DNA of 64,000 bases from Mesorhabditis belari (taxonomy: Eukaryota; Nematoda; Chromadorea; Rhabditida; Rhabditidae): positions 620,001-684,000 of the forward strand of contig CAUEEP010000903.1 of NCBI GenBank assembly GCA_958450365.1, read 5' to 3'. Below, piece by piece: positions 11,194 to 22,423 of the stretch (within the stretch, counting starts at the first letter, position 1; every line of letters begins with the position of its first letter). A model generated the notes under the pieces. The model made no database searches. It was not told where the DNA came from and saw nothing but the letters and a program-made list of their open reading frames with translations. A program made the position numbers and the translations under genes.

Positions 11194-11280
11194 GTTGAAT
11201 TTTACTTGTTGAAAGACATAAATAAAGAAATAGAAAGTAATGATTCTTCTAGTAATTTGGATATCTAACTTTTATTATTA

Positions 11281-11801
11281 TTAGGTTGATGCAAAAGTCT
11301 TTTTCATTTTTTTCGTACTTCTGTTAAAAAGTAACAAATTCACCAATTAATCTATAGTTTGCTCTATAAAAAAAGTGTTTTTTTGTTCAATTTCCATCTT
11401 TTTAAATCAATTTCGGTTCACTTTCAAGCAAATTCGAGGGTGAAAAACGCCTTTTTCGTGAAAATCTATAAAAAACTCTACGGAAAAATTGGCTGAATGA
11501 ATTTCTCTGAAATTTTGGCGAAATATCAAACTTTTTTTTCTCTATCTTTTATCTATTGACACGAAGATAGGTTTTCTTTAGCTAAGGTGTCTAAACCGCA
11601 TCATCGAGTTAGCCCTTTTTGACTACCCGACTTCATACTCTCAAGAAAATCCAGGCATAAAATATTTTTAAACCCGTTTTAATGTTATTTTGCAGAAAAA
11701 TAATTGGTTTTTCTAATGAAATCAACCGTAGTTTAATTGGTGCATTTGTTGGCTTGAAACGGCAGACGAAAAAAATGAAAAAGACTTTTGCATCAACCTA
11801 A
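11281..11801. mobile_element. Mariner-type MITE, 521 bp
   Basis: Perfect 36-bp TIRs beginning TTAGGTTGATGCAAAAGTCT, flanked by TA on both sides (11279-11280 and 11802-11803). The TTAGGTTG start and TA target duplication are classical for mariner elements. No transposase frame is present inside, so it is non-autonomous. It sits directly downstream of CTLD copy C7. Confidence 0.9.
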
Positions 11802-11844
11802 TAGTAGGGTTTTGATAATATAAGTTTTCTAATTGAATCAATTC

Positions 11845-11847
11845 ATC

Positions 11848-11889
<42 letters not shown>

Positions 11890-11890
11890 T
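11845..11890. repeat. (ATCA)n microsatellite
   Basis: About eleven near-perfect tandem ATCA units. Confidence 0.95.
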
Positions 11891-12690
11891 TCAAGTGAAA
11901 GAATTGGTCAATCGATGGCCAAATTGCCGTGTTGTGCATGGGCTTCCACGTCATTCACAGAGCCAACGATTCGTCGAACGTGAAAACCAAGATGTTGAAG
12001 TACTGCACTGTCATTACATTTGTTAATTTTAAAACTGAATTTGACCCAAGATCTGATCAATCTGAATTCAATCAATCTGATCTTATTAACATATTACTTC
12101 AGGTTCAAGAACGCAAAAAGTCCGATGACTGGAATGGTTCAATTATGGCCTCAATTTACAGAAAACCCGACTCAAGCTCTCAATTATCCGTTTACGTGAT
12201 TGTCTTTATCTCAATTGCTCATTTTTGTTTTAACTCTTAACTGACAGCGCTAGATTCGAGTTGATTTCATAAAAGTATCAGAAAATTTCTTTCTATCAGT
12301 CCCAAAGTGACAAAGAGTCCGCAGATTTTTCCTCGAGCCTCGACGAGTTCTTTTTTTTTTAAAGTTTTATTCCTAAATTTTTCTCTGAATTTCTCTGAAT
12401 AATCTCTAAATAAAGAAATTTTTATGTTTTGACATTGATATTTCGATCCGATTTTCCTTTCTTATTATTGAACTTATCCTAGTTTCCCAATTGAAACCAT
12501 TATTTCTATCAAAGAACTACCAGTCAAACGCAGCAACAATTGTTTATCGCATCGTCGACTTTTTGAGAGCTTCAGGAACAAACATCAAAGACAAATCGAC
12601 GAGTTGAGGGACGAGAAGAGCGACCTTCACGAAGAAGTGTCAGTTTCCTCATGCTGATGTCCATTGATGTTCAACACGTTTAATCTAATA
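11891..12690. other. No gene recognised; scrambled CTLD pieces at 12290-12640
   Basis: A 104-codon open frame at 11929-12240 (+) has no recognisable motif and mixed composition. From 12310 the sequence is a patchwork: a minus-strand piece of the coiled-coil exon (CGCAGATTTTTCCTCGAGCC), CTLD intron sequence to about 12530, a short Tc1-related piece and an orphan plus-strand coil exon (12590-12640). Nothing in it can be spliced into a gene. Confidence 0.5.
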
Positions 12691-12889
12691 GTCTATTCAG
12701 GAGCGACGAGAGAGCAAAATACTTGCAGCTTCAGGCGGCGTTCTGGGCTTTTGGGAGAACTTTCTATGAGATTTTGAACAAACGATTCAGAAACAAAGAA
12801 AAAGATAATGTGCAGTTGTGTGTTTTCAGAAGATTGAATAAAATGGGATTTATTGGTTTTTGCCCGCAGAAAAGAATACAAAGCATTTA

Positions 12890-14494
12890 TTAGAATTGAG
12901 AGCTCCTTTTGCAGATAAAACGATACTGATTGGTATCGTTAGGACGCCAGGCCACCCATTTCCGATCGGCGCTATGAAACTGAAATGTGTCCATTTCTGA
13001 TGGAAATCCTTTGATAAAACATCGGCGGTATTTCACAAAAAGAAATCTCCTCAGGTTGATCGAAATATTTTGGGATTAATTATATATTGGAAAAATAAAT
13101 ATTACTGATTTCACCCTGAAAATCTCACCACAGCGTGGGTGTTCGAATCCGGCTCTCCAACCTTCCAATTCGTGAAATCCACCGAACTCCCATCACTCCA
13201 TTCAAAAGCATTTTCTTTGTTCGGATTCTTCTGAATAAAGAAAGTTTTAGGATTAGACATTGATATTTCGATCCGATATTTTAGTTTTCCAATTGAAACC
13301 ATTATTTCTATCAAAGAACTATCAGTCAAATGAAGAATCTTTTTACAAAGAGCGTTCCGACAATGGCAGAAAGAATCATTACTCTCTTTTTATTTATTTC
13401 TTTCAATAAGAAAAATTCAACCTTCATTCCGATCCAGAACCCAGCACACGAATGAACAGCTTTCGCTGAAATAAATATCGATTGTTTTTGGTTTATAAAG
13501 CATAAATTTCCACGAAAACCATGAATCTTCAGAAATGAATTTCGATTACTTACCGAGTTCCTGAACGAAATCGTTCTCTTCCTGACTGTGAATTGAGACT
13601 AAATGGCTCTTTCGACTCGCACAATATTCCTCGGCTTCATCAAATGTCATTCTTTGATTGATAACCTTGAGATGAAGGTAATCCTGGTTCACAACAGCCA
13701 CCAAACCTTGTACCAAGAAGCGGTTTCTTCCAAATACAACCAGCCATCCAGACCCAAGAAAGTCGTCGTTCGATTCCTGAATTTCTTCGAAAATCTTTAC
13801 TCCGCACTTTTTTGAAACAAATACTACTTCCTTTTCCATAAAACAAACTCACAAATCTGCCTGCAACTTCGCGATTTCGGCCGTTTTGTTTTCCCTTTCA
13901 GATTGTCTAAAGAGGAATTGATTGGATTGAGTGGAATGGGTGTTTGGGAAATGAAAAAAACTGTTTTCTTAAGTCTCAGTCGACAAGAGATGAACTCACA
14001 TTTGCGCCCTCAATTCGGTTATTTTCGTTGCTCTGAAAGGAGTTCTGTTAGTTAACAATTTGTCATAACTAAGAATAACCAGAGAGAGAAGAAGACTCAC
14101 AACTCGGCCTTTAGCTCCATGCTTTCGGACCTCAATTTCCTCTCGACCTCAGCATTTTTCTCCCTCGTTTCGTTCAATTCCTTCGCAGCCTCGACGAGTT
14201 CTTGTTGGGTTTTACTCCTGAAAAGTCTTGTCATTGGGACACGCAAACCTATTTCTTGTTCATTCTACCAAATTCGCTTTATTGATTTGCTTTTCTCCAA
14301 AAAAACCCACAAATTTCTTTGAAAAGACCTCAAATTGATGGGATAGACAAATTGATGGGTATAACTTGACGACGAGCCCTCGTCTCTACTGCTGAAATCT
14401 AAGATCATCGAAAATCCCTTTCTGACCAACTTTGAGAAATTCGATGGAAAAGAAGGAAAATCGTGATGAATAGACCGACGGCCATCACACCCAT
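12890..14494 (-). pseudogene. CTLD copy C8: near-complete lectin-like gene with frameshifted first exon
   Basis: Minus-strand exons 14329-14494 (MGVMAVGLFITIFLLFHRIS start), 14101-14217 (long coil with KTQQELVEA), 14000-14032, 13853-13906, 13707-13776, 13554-13665 (AEEYC, HLVSIHS), 13422-13465 (FWIGMK), 13129-13230 (EWSDGSSVDFTNW, GEPDS) and 12890-12979 (RFICKRSSQF, TAA stop). Exons 2-9 are open and in phase. The membrane exon lacks four bases relative to its duplicate C15 and shifts frame. C8 and C15 are segmental duplicates, so C8 is probably a recent pseudogene; a different start could still rescue it. Confidence 0.8.
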
Positions 14495-15049
14495 TCCGAT
14501 CGATTGGTGAATTCGAAATTCAAGGTTTTGAATTCAAGGAAATGGGAAGAATGAATGAAGCGACGATGCCAAAGTGCCACAGTGAAAGTTTTGACGGCCC
14601 AAAGGGCAGGAATAACTGTTTTGTCGAGCCGGAATAGATGTTTGAGAATGGAATTTTGAGCATTTCAAAGTCGCTTTCTGAGGTCATTACAAACAGACAG
14701 ACAGTTATTTTTAGATTCACAATACTACTAGTTTTTGTGGAGGCTTTATAATTGCTTCCTTTTGGTGTGAAAAGGAGGATAAGAATCTAATAAATCCAAT
14801 CTATCACCTTACATCTTTCGATTTTGGGATGTCACCGAGTTAAAGGCTTCAAAAAAAGGGGTTCTCCGTTGTAAATGACGCTTTTTCCACTAAAAAAAAC
14901 GATTTTTCAAAAAATCTGTCAGGAGAATTTGGAAAATTTTTCCTGGTTTGCAATGAGTACATTTTTCTGTGTAGAATGACACATCTTTCATCAAAATTCA
15001 TCAAAAAACGCAAATTGCACCGATGTGTGTAAGACCTGAATCACTGTTT

Positions 15050-15210
15050 TGACGGCCCGAAGGGCTGGAATGAATTTTCTGAAAGACCCGAAGGACTGGA
15101 ATGAAAATTTTTGAAAGCCAGAAGGGCCTGAGTGTAACCGTGGACTTTTCTGAACTGTCTGAAAGGCCTAATGAGAGATTTGTACGGTCCAAAGGGCCGA
15201 ACTATGTCTA
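15050..15210. repeat. Degenerate minisatellite with GGCCCGAAGGGC-type units
   Basis: About five imperfect units of 30-36 bp share a core like GACGGCCCGAAGGGCTGGAA. The homologous array is at 47800-47950, and single units lie at about 14590 and 47340. Minus-strand translation gives recurring PFG/PFR peptides, but this is probably incidental. Confidence 0.7.
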
Positions 15211-15295
15211 TTTTCCAACCCATCAGCGCAAATACTTTCACGGGTCCCCCAATTAGACAGCGGGCAAAGCGAACGATCGTGAGCGAACAAAACCG

Positions 15296-15458
15296 GGCGT
15301 GGGGGTGGGGGGGTCCCCGACGGGGTCTCGGAAGGGGGGAGGTTTTGGGGGGGGGTTTTTTGGGGTTTTTGGGGGGGGGTTTTGGGGGGGAGAAGGGGAG
15401 GGGGAAGAGGAAGGGGGAAGAAAAAAAAAAAAAAAAAAAAAAAAAGAAGGAGGGGAGG
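15296..15458 (+). repeat. G-rich then poly-A low-complexity tract
   Basis: About 120 bases of runs of G (several of seven or more) end in a run of about 25 A and a short GA-rich tail. The duplicate region at 48040-48190 has ordinary sequence here. The G runs could form quadruplexes, but an assembly or base-calling fault is equally likely. Confidence 0.9.
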
Positions 15459-15830
15459 GGAGACTTGCGTCGACGATGGGAAGAAGTCAAAATGGAGAAT
15501 ACTTTATTGATTGATAGTTGCTATTTCTTGTAGAATGCAATCTATTGTTACACGCAAAAAACTCGCATCATTTTTTCCCTGAACTAATAGTTAATAAAAC
15601 ACTTCTCCTTAGGTCTTGAATAGTTTCTAGATTTGCATGGAAACTTGCCTCATGCTAAGGAATAGAAATATCATGGAAATTTTCAGGAAACGAATCACCC
15701 GAGACGATAGAGAGGTTTTTGACAGGGAAAGTCCAACATCTCACATGTTTAGGCAAAAAAGCCTTCAGGCACTTTTAGAAATTGACTGCTAGAAATTGAC
15801 TGTCTAGCCAGTCCATAACTTGCCATCGAT

Positions 15831-16500
15831 TTGCCTTTAATTTTTGTTCCTGAAGTTCTCGAAAATTCGACCTACTGTTGGTTCTGTAAGGTGCCCGTTA
15901 GTGGTGTCAAACTGAAAGCAATCAAAATGGATTTCATTAGAAATTCCTCATTCATTTGCCTCGTGATGTTCTCGGCCACGTTTGTGAAGCATTACGTGTA
16001 GCTAAGCGGATTTATTTTTGTCAGATTAATTGAAATTATTGTTTTACGCGATAGATTTTGTGTTTCTCTTTGAAATGCGAAAGAAATCTATTTCCATTTG
16101 AGAGCCGAGTGGAGGACTTTTCGTAGCCGGACCACAATGAAGGCCAAAACTAATTGTAAGATGTTTTGGGGAATTGAATGGAAACAACGAAAGCAATAAT
16201 CGTTGCCTGGACCGTTAAAAAACTGTTTAACATCAAGGCTTAAAGCCGCAATATTATTGAAAAGCAAAAATAAAGAATTTATGTGGGGATTTGGAAGCCT
16301 TCTAATGCGATTAATATTATTAAATTGAATAAAGGCAATAAAAAAGATTAATTAACACAAAAAACAGTCCGAGAAATGTCTAACGGATTTGGTGGTTAAC
16401 CCAAAGCTACATGACTTCTTAAGGCGGGGATTTCCATGACTAGACCAAATGTTACAAGCCTCCAAAGAAGGAACACTTTTGGAGGCGTTCTAATTTTGAC
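15831..16500. other. No gene seen
   Basis: AT-rich sequence with a copy of the CTLD 3'-flank repeat near 15900-16010 (CATTTGCCTCGTGATGTTCT, also near 4300). No splice-consistent coding stretch was found. Confidence 0.4.
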
Positions 16501-16501
16501 C

Positions 16502-16680
16502 GATACCCTAGCCCGGGCCTGTCCAAGACCCTGCCTCAAGTGATTATCGTCTATTCCGCTTGATGAGCAACGAACTGGTTGGGCAGCACTTCAATGCCGA
16601 AGATGACGTGAAAAAGTGGCTGACGGACTTTTTTTTGCTGGAAAATCGAAGGCCTTTATGAGAAACTGTAAAAAATGGGA
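16502..16680 (+). pseudogene. Mariner transposase C-terminal remnant
   Basis: Plus-strand translation gives SDYRLFRLMSNELVGQHFN then EDDVKKWLTDFF, the segment directly after the third catalytic Asp of mariner transposases. The preceding PYSPDL block is present but garbled. No TIRs were identified nearby. Confidence 0.7.
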
Positions 16681-16710
16681 AAAGATTATTGAAGATAATG
16701 GAAAATATTT

Positions 16711-16846
16711 ACAGCCGACTCTCTCTAAAACGGAATGGAATGGACCAAAACCAAACATTTTTTCCGTTATATAGTTTAGCGTTGGCCAGGACCAAAATTC
16801 CATTTCGCTATATCGATATCCGTTAAAGAGAGAGTCGACTCTAGAT
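16711..16846. mobile_element. Short palindromic MITE (about 136 bp)
   Basis: The left end CCGACTCTCTCTAAAACGGA and the right end (reverse complement GAGTCGACTCTCTCTTTAAC) form imperfect TIRs around a short AT-rich core. Such ends resemble pogo-type elements; that family name is inference. Confidence 0.6.
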
Positions 16847-17408
16847 TAATTTGATAAATGCTTGGTTGAACATTTAGCTATTTCATATGCATTGACCCAA
16901 TACATATTCGTAATGAAATTATTTTTATCGTTTGGAGCAAAAAACGCTTCATGCCAATATTGCAAGATGTTATTGATAAGTATTGATAAGCATTGATAGC
17001 TCAGATGTACACTCGAGTACTTTTAGTATTCAAAAACGAACGTGGCTCTGTCTCGCCGTTCATTGACCCAATAGATCTTGTAGTTTCAAATGTTTTTGAT
17101 GTCGGAATTCTGCCTTTTGCCTGGATTGGCGTTTACATGAAAGTTGAAAACCGACAAACAAAGATTATCTTTGGAATAAATTGAAGGCTTAGACTCGACT
17201 TTACTAAATAAATCCTTGCCAAAGCTTGTTGACTTGATAAAACCAAAATAAAAAATCACATTTGAATTAGATTTTTGGGACAAAAAAGTGAAGCTGATAA
17301 GCGCTTGAGAAGTCACATTGTTTTTCTTGCCTTTTCATACCCATTCGTCCTATCTTTAAATTCTTAAAATCTTAAGCATTTCCCGACTCTTTCACCAAAA
17401 AGTCAGCA

Positions 17409-19492
17409 ATGTATCGTTTGCTTTCCTTTATTTTTGGTTTCTTTTGCTTCGTGGATGCATATCATTGTCCAGAAGGAAGTATTGAAATACCGAATGAAGA
17501 TGTGTGCATGTTTGTGGTTGACCAAAGTAAGCTCTTAAAAGGAAGTGGCGTAAAATTGAATCAAAAACGGTTAAAATAGCAACTGAATCCATTAGAGACA
17601 AGCTTTGAATCAAAAATCCGTCAAAAACTAAAACCAAAATCCCCAATTCAGCCAAATTCTACCTTGATGCAAGTCGCTATTGTCAATCCCTTGGCGGAGT
17701 TCCAGTGAAAATTCAGAACATTTTTGAAAACACTTATGTATTCTCAATGACTAAGCAAGGTAATCCGGTAAAATTAGCATAAATTTGAATAGTTTAAGGC
17801 TTGAACAATCTATCACCGTATATTGGAGTGGAAAGGAAAATGAATAACGTTTGGACTTACGCTGATGGATCACCGCTCACTTATCAGAATTGGGCTCTCA
17901 GTGAGTTTATTTGAAAGTTTTGATTGATTCTGTATATAAATGTTAATCAAATTTAACTAGTTATCGTTTAGATGAACCAAATGACTCGAGCAATACAAGT
18001 CTTTGCACCATAATGGACCCTCAAAGTGGGTTTTGGCTGACAGCTGAATGTTCATTTGCTCGTCCATTTTTCTGTTCAATCAATGGAGATGGTAAGGCAA
18101 ATGAAACCGAAATTGTATCCATATTGGCTTGTATCCAGATTTTCAATGTCCTGATGGCTGGTTATATAACGAACAAACTGATTATTGCTATTTCTTGCAG
18201 GTATCCTTCTTTTGAATCACCAGTGTTAGTTCTAGAATTTCACCTACGCTGATGGCATTTATTGGCAACTATACAATTTCACAGCAGCTGAGGCTAATTG
18301 CAGAAGAATGGGTTCCCACTTGGTCTCGATTCATTCAGAAAACGAAAACAATTTTGTGTTTGGTAAGTTCGCGGTGTGACCCGCTTTAATCTTCGGGGAT
18401 GATTTTGTTTCAGAATAGCCGAGTAGTACAAAAGGTTAAACGGGCTCCTCCAAAACACTCACAACATAACAAGAACACGCAACATCCAGCATAAGGTTAA
18501 CGCTCGTGATACCAGTACACAACGGATTTCCGTCGATGGCAACACAAAAGCAAATTCTTTTTATAATGTTAGATCAGCTATCTAAACAGAATTTATAAAC
18601 TTAGGAAGAAAAAAATATAAATCCAATTTACTTTAAACGACTTAAAGTAAATTGGATTTACAGTTTTACGGTTTATTAGTACAGAATGAAAAAAAAGCAA
18701 CATTACCCATTACAAAAGCAAAGTGCGCGTTTTTTTTCATGGTTTCATCAGATTCAAGTTCCAGTTAACTAAACAAGACCTTAACTAATAACTGAAAACC
18801 TTTTTAGCAGCCAGCTTGGTGTACAAAACAATATTCTAGGATGAATCTCTATATTCGGCGCGGAGGTCTATCTTGGAGGGCGCGGAAAAGGGCATATCCC
18901 AAGAGCCAAGAGAACCCTTGTAAAATAGTTATAAGTTCCAGAAACTACAGAAAATTTGCTACATCTTTGGATTTGAGTTCAATAGGTTTTGATAAATCCG
19001 GCATTATTTACGAGGCAAAACCCTTGCGTCAAATTTCGTCGGCCACCTTGTAGAATCCTCATACAATTAGCACAAACTTTGAAGTTGTCTTTAGATCTTG
19101 TATATGCAAACGCATTGAAAATACCGATCACAACTCCTGACAATAGTTCATGTGCTAGGCAATGGGCTTGGATCGGCTATTATGGGAATGGAACAGTTGG
19201 CGTTGGAACTTGGACTGATGGAACTCTTGTTGATTTTTCAGGTCGTCGGCCTCATAGCAGTATGCAATACTATGTTGTAAGTGTGATTTTAAGCAATAAT
19301 TGCAAACGACTGTTATTGATTGACTGCATTTTATTAGATTATCTATTTTAGATTACAAATGATTCGTCATGTAATTTGCGAGGTTGGGCGGGAACAAGTG
19401 TTCCCAATGACTCAGACTTTGCTCGTTTCGTTTGCAAGAGACCGTCAAAGAGTCGTTTGGCCAAAGAAAAGGCATTTTTAGAAAAATTTTGA
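17409..19492 (+). CDS. Secreted protein with two tandem C-type lectin domains, 319 aa
   Basis: Eight exons: 17409-17526, 17652-17759, 17799-17900, 17972-18091, 18139-18200, 18236-18362, 19095-19276 and 19352-19492. They sum to 960 nt, in frame, ending TGA, with AATAAA overlapping the stop. Residues 1-17 (MYRLLSFIFGFFCFVDA) are a signal peptide. CTLD1 (about 20-145) has HCPEG, DVCMF, ASRYC, YIGVER, VWTYADGSPLTYQNW, EPN (the mannose-type Ca2+ tripeptide), LCTIM, WLTAEC and FFCS. CTLD2 has CPDGW, DYCYF, AEANC, GSHLVSIHSENE, AWIGYY, WTDGTLVDF, SSCNLRGW and FVCKR. All six or so canonical cysteines per domain are kept, unlike in the C1-C22 family. The two-CTLD layout is common in nematode clec genes, many of them gut-secreted and pathogen-responsive; that role is inference. 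The 0.7-kb intron 6 contains a perfect hairpin. Confidence 0.88.
18618..18660. repeat. Perfect 19-bp inverted repeat in intron 6 of the tandem-CTLD gene
   Basis: Arms TAAATCCAATTTACTTTAA (18618-18636) and its reverse complement (18642-18660) are separated by five bases. It would form a stable hairpin in RNA or mark a small insertion. Confidence 0.9.
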
Positions 19493-20280
19493 ATAAATCT
19501 TTTTGAAAAAGACGGACATTACGAGGCAATTGTCGGTTTAAAACGGTTTAATATTCAAAAACTGAAAGATCTATACAAAAAACTTCCTTGCTCTAAATAT
19601 TTGCCCAAAACTTTTGCAGTCCGCAAGAGTAAGTTAATCTCTTATCTCTACTCTGCAGGAAGCTCCATTAATTTTCGAATTTCTGTTGGAAAATCGGGTC
19701 AAAGCGGTTAAAAACAGCTGAATGGGTAAATAATATGTAGATAAAAGGTGTTTTTAAGCATTGATTTACAAAAAAGAAAGATTTATGGTAACTTTGTGGG
19801 TCAACACCAAAAAATGAAAGAACTAGAAGAGTTTAAAGGTTTGGAAAGCAGTGTTTTGATGGAAATGGTGTTGATCAAATGTGAAGTTGCTATAAATAGA
19901 GGTTCAGATAAAGAAGAGACTTTTCGATAGAAAGTGTTCAAAATTTTTGTCTACTAGCCCCTGTAGTTAAAGTTTGAATAACCTGGATTCTATTCTTGAG
20001 CTGATTCAGGTGCGAAGCTGATGTTTAAGTAAAGTAAACAGTAAACAGTAAGTGAAAGCTTAAGTAAACAAGGTTTTAGATCTTATCGTAAGTGTCTTAC
20101 TGGCTGAATAAGAGTAAAAGTAAAGTTTATAATCTGTGACTTAGTTTTCCAGCGGGTTTTTCTCTTGTTTTCAAAGCAGATCAGTTTCACATTAAAAAAA
20201 TTACATTATTTGTCTTTATCGTTTCCTGGTAATCACAGATAGAGTGTTCCTCTAGACTAATGCGTTTTCTAAAATGCATC
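19493..20280. other. Intergenic, no gene recognised
   Basis: Contains a 60-codon frame at 19748-19930 without motifs, and AT-rich sequence with short AGTAAA-type direct repeats near 20030-20060. Confidence 0.4.
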
Positions 20281-20282
20281 TA

Positions 20283-20802
20283 TTGGGTTGGGGAGAATGA
20301 GTCGGCGCCGAAATTTAAAGAAACTTTTGGCACCCATAAAACCTTCTTTAAATACACGTTTTGTTTCATCAAAATGGTCCACTATTTCTTTACAAAATGG
20401 CTTTTGAGAGATTTCACATAGCTTTTCTTTTTTGGGATTTTATGGATTCCCAAACACAGCTAATCAAAATGACAAAAAGTCCGACTCATTGCTTGAACAG
20501 TTTCTTTCACATAAACCTCCTTTGGTGTTTATATAAAAAAGATAGAGCACACTCAATTACATAAGTTACCAAATTTTCAGGAAGATCCCTCCAACCGTTT
20601 ACTCTAGATGACAGTTTATCGATTTTGTGAAAAAATGATCCTTTGTTGAGTTGAGGCGCTGTTTGAGTTCTCTTTTAAATATTATTTTGTAGAGAATTAG
20701 TTACCCTTCTACGGATATCAAACGCATATCATTTGACAAAGTCTGCTATAAGTTTTAGAAATTTCTTTGGTTTTCGGCGCCGACTCATTCTCCCCAACCC
20801 AA
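20283..20802. mobile_element. TA-flanked MITE, 520 bp, TTGGGTTGGGGAG ends
   Basis: 31-bp TIRs (TTGGGTTGGGGAGAATGAGT start) match perfectly at both ends, flanked by TA at 20281-20282 and 20803-20804. Target and TIR style suggest Tc1/mariner mobilisation. Internal frames show no transposase motif. A solitary end of the same family is at 7398-7460. Confidence 0.88.
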
Positions 20803-20804
20803 TA

Positions 20805-22423
20805 TTTGAGAAAAGTATGGTAGTCAAACCGTTAGTTTTCATCAGATCAATCCGATTTTTAAATCATTGGCTGAGCCTTGTGATTCCTCATCAAATGATA
20901 CCAAAATTGCGCTGATCGGATGTAAATCGGCCGTTTGACTACGGTGGTTTCCTCAAATAGGTACATTTTATAATCGAAAGGAACACACTCTAATCACAGA
21001 TTCTTCAGTATTCAGTAATGATCAGGGTCAAACCAACAGTTTGCATGTTGGACGAATTTTTGAAACAGCTTCATTACTCCAATTTCCGATTTCAGTTCAA
21101 CCACTCCACTTTGTTCGCAATTCTATTGAAAAGTCGAATCATTTGTGCCTGGTGGATGTCTATTTTTGGCCCTATTTGTTCTCATCTCTCTACTCTCATA
21201 AACGATCGGGAAACGGCAACGAACACGGCCAAAATCTCAAATAGAAACATTTTAAGTGATCTGATCTGATCGTTTTATTTCCTTTTTATGCTAATAATAT
21301 GCTTTCTGATCTGATTACCAGATGGTAAATGTCAAGAATTCGATAGAGTTTGGGTTTTTATTTTCAAACTTGTAAAGTCAAAAGTCTTGTAAAAATTAAA
21401 GAAAAAGATTAATAGAATGTAATAAAACTGTTTGTCTATGATTGATTTTCTGTTGTTTGTAATTGGGCGGGTACCATTTGAAAAGTTACCTGGACAAGAC
21501 ATACAAACATTTACTATTTACCCAGTTCATGAGAACTGAAATAAAAAGTGAAAAGAAGTGCATTGAGAGACTAAAAACTCTTGAAATGGTTAGGGAAGCA
21601 GGACAAATATCACTTTTTCTCGAAGAAGAGAAAACAATTGACATCCAGGTGAGTAAACCACACTCAAACAAGAAATATGTTTTCGAAGAGAAGGTTTCGC
21701 TTCATGAAATTGCAACTCATCGAACATTGAAACATTTATTCGTTTAATATTCAATGTTCTTTTTGATTTTCGTTCTGCAATTCTTTAGATTGATATTAGC
21801 TGAATTCGACTATGTTCAATATGGAGAAACAGGTGAAAATTAGATTCAAATTGTTAGAAACTTGCGAGCAAGCAATAAAATAAACCCCTCCATCAATGAA
21901 ATAACTCCTCCAGTCAATTCCCAAACCCCGAAAGCCGCGAGGTGCAAATTTTTAGCTTCAAATCTTATTTGGACGTCATTTTTAGAGCAAATTGGCCAAA
22001 ATTGTGGACATTTTGAAAGAAAATTGAGTGAGTTACGTGTTGGACACATCCGAATAGAAGTAGATGAACAAATGAACTATTGGAGTAGAAATCTAGTAAC
22101 CAATCAACCAAAACCAATAAGCTTAGGATTAGCAAAACCCCAACCAGCAGATTTCAATCGACCAATTTTGGTTCAGTGAATGTATTCCACTGACCAGTCT
22201 TGGACTCCAAACATTGTGAAAGGTGCGTAGGGAACTGCCGAGAATTCTTCATCTCAAGAACTTGTTCGTAGGCTCGGCAAAGAACTAGCAATGGACCTCA
22301 GCAATGCCCAAAGATTTTTGAAAATAAGTCCCTACAAAGCTAAATTCAATCTGCCATTTCTCTAATCTAGTTCAAGATTTGACCTTCCAAGGAGATCCCT
22401 CCAGAAAGTTCTCAAATTTTCAG
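20805..22423. other. No assigned gene; uncharacterised open frames
   Basis: The longest frame, 21463-21747 (+), has about 94 codons, charged and Lys/Glu-rich, with no recognised domain. Another at 21862-22179 (+) is partly AT-rich and low in complexity. Neither has convincing splice-linked neighbours. Possible exons of an unrecognised gene, or of the upstream part of the ion-channel gene. Confidence 0.3.

Larger units (their letters stand above)
14500..15830. repeat. Segmental duplicate A (partner 47250-48560)
   Basis: Sequence upstream of C8 matches the sequence upstream of C15 over about 1.3 kb, including spacing and small direct repeats. Together with the lectin genes the duplicated block is about 3 kb (12700-15830 against 45420-48560). 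A third, shorter copy lies upstream of C18 at 54460-54900. The two long copies diverge only at 15296-15458, where this one has a low-complexity G/A tract. The end (15700-15830) is a copy of dispersed repeat R1. Confidence 0.8.

Noticed and set aside
11845..11890. CRISPR-like or telomeric array
   Set aside because: Simple four-base microsatellite without spacers.
15041..15533. Overlapping long Pro-rich and Gly-rich frames on both strands
   Set aside because: They are translations of a low-complexity G/A tract and a minisatellite, absent from the otherwise identical duplicate at 48040-48190.
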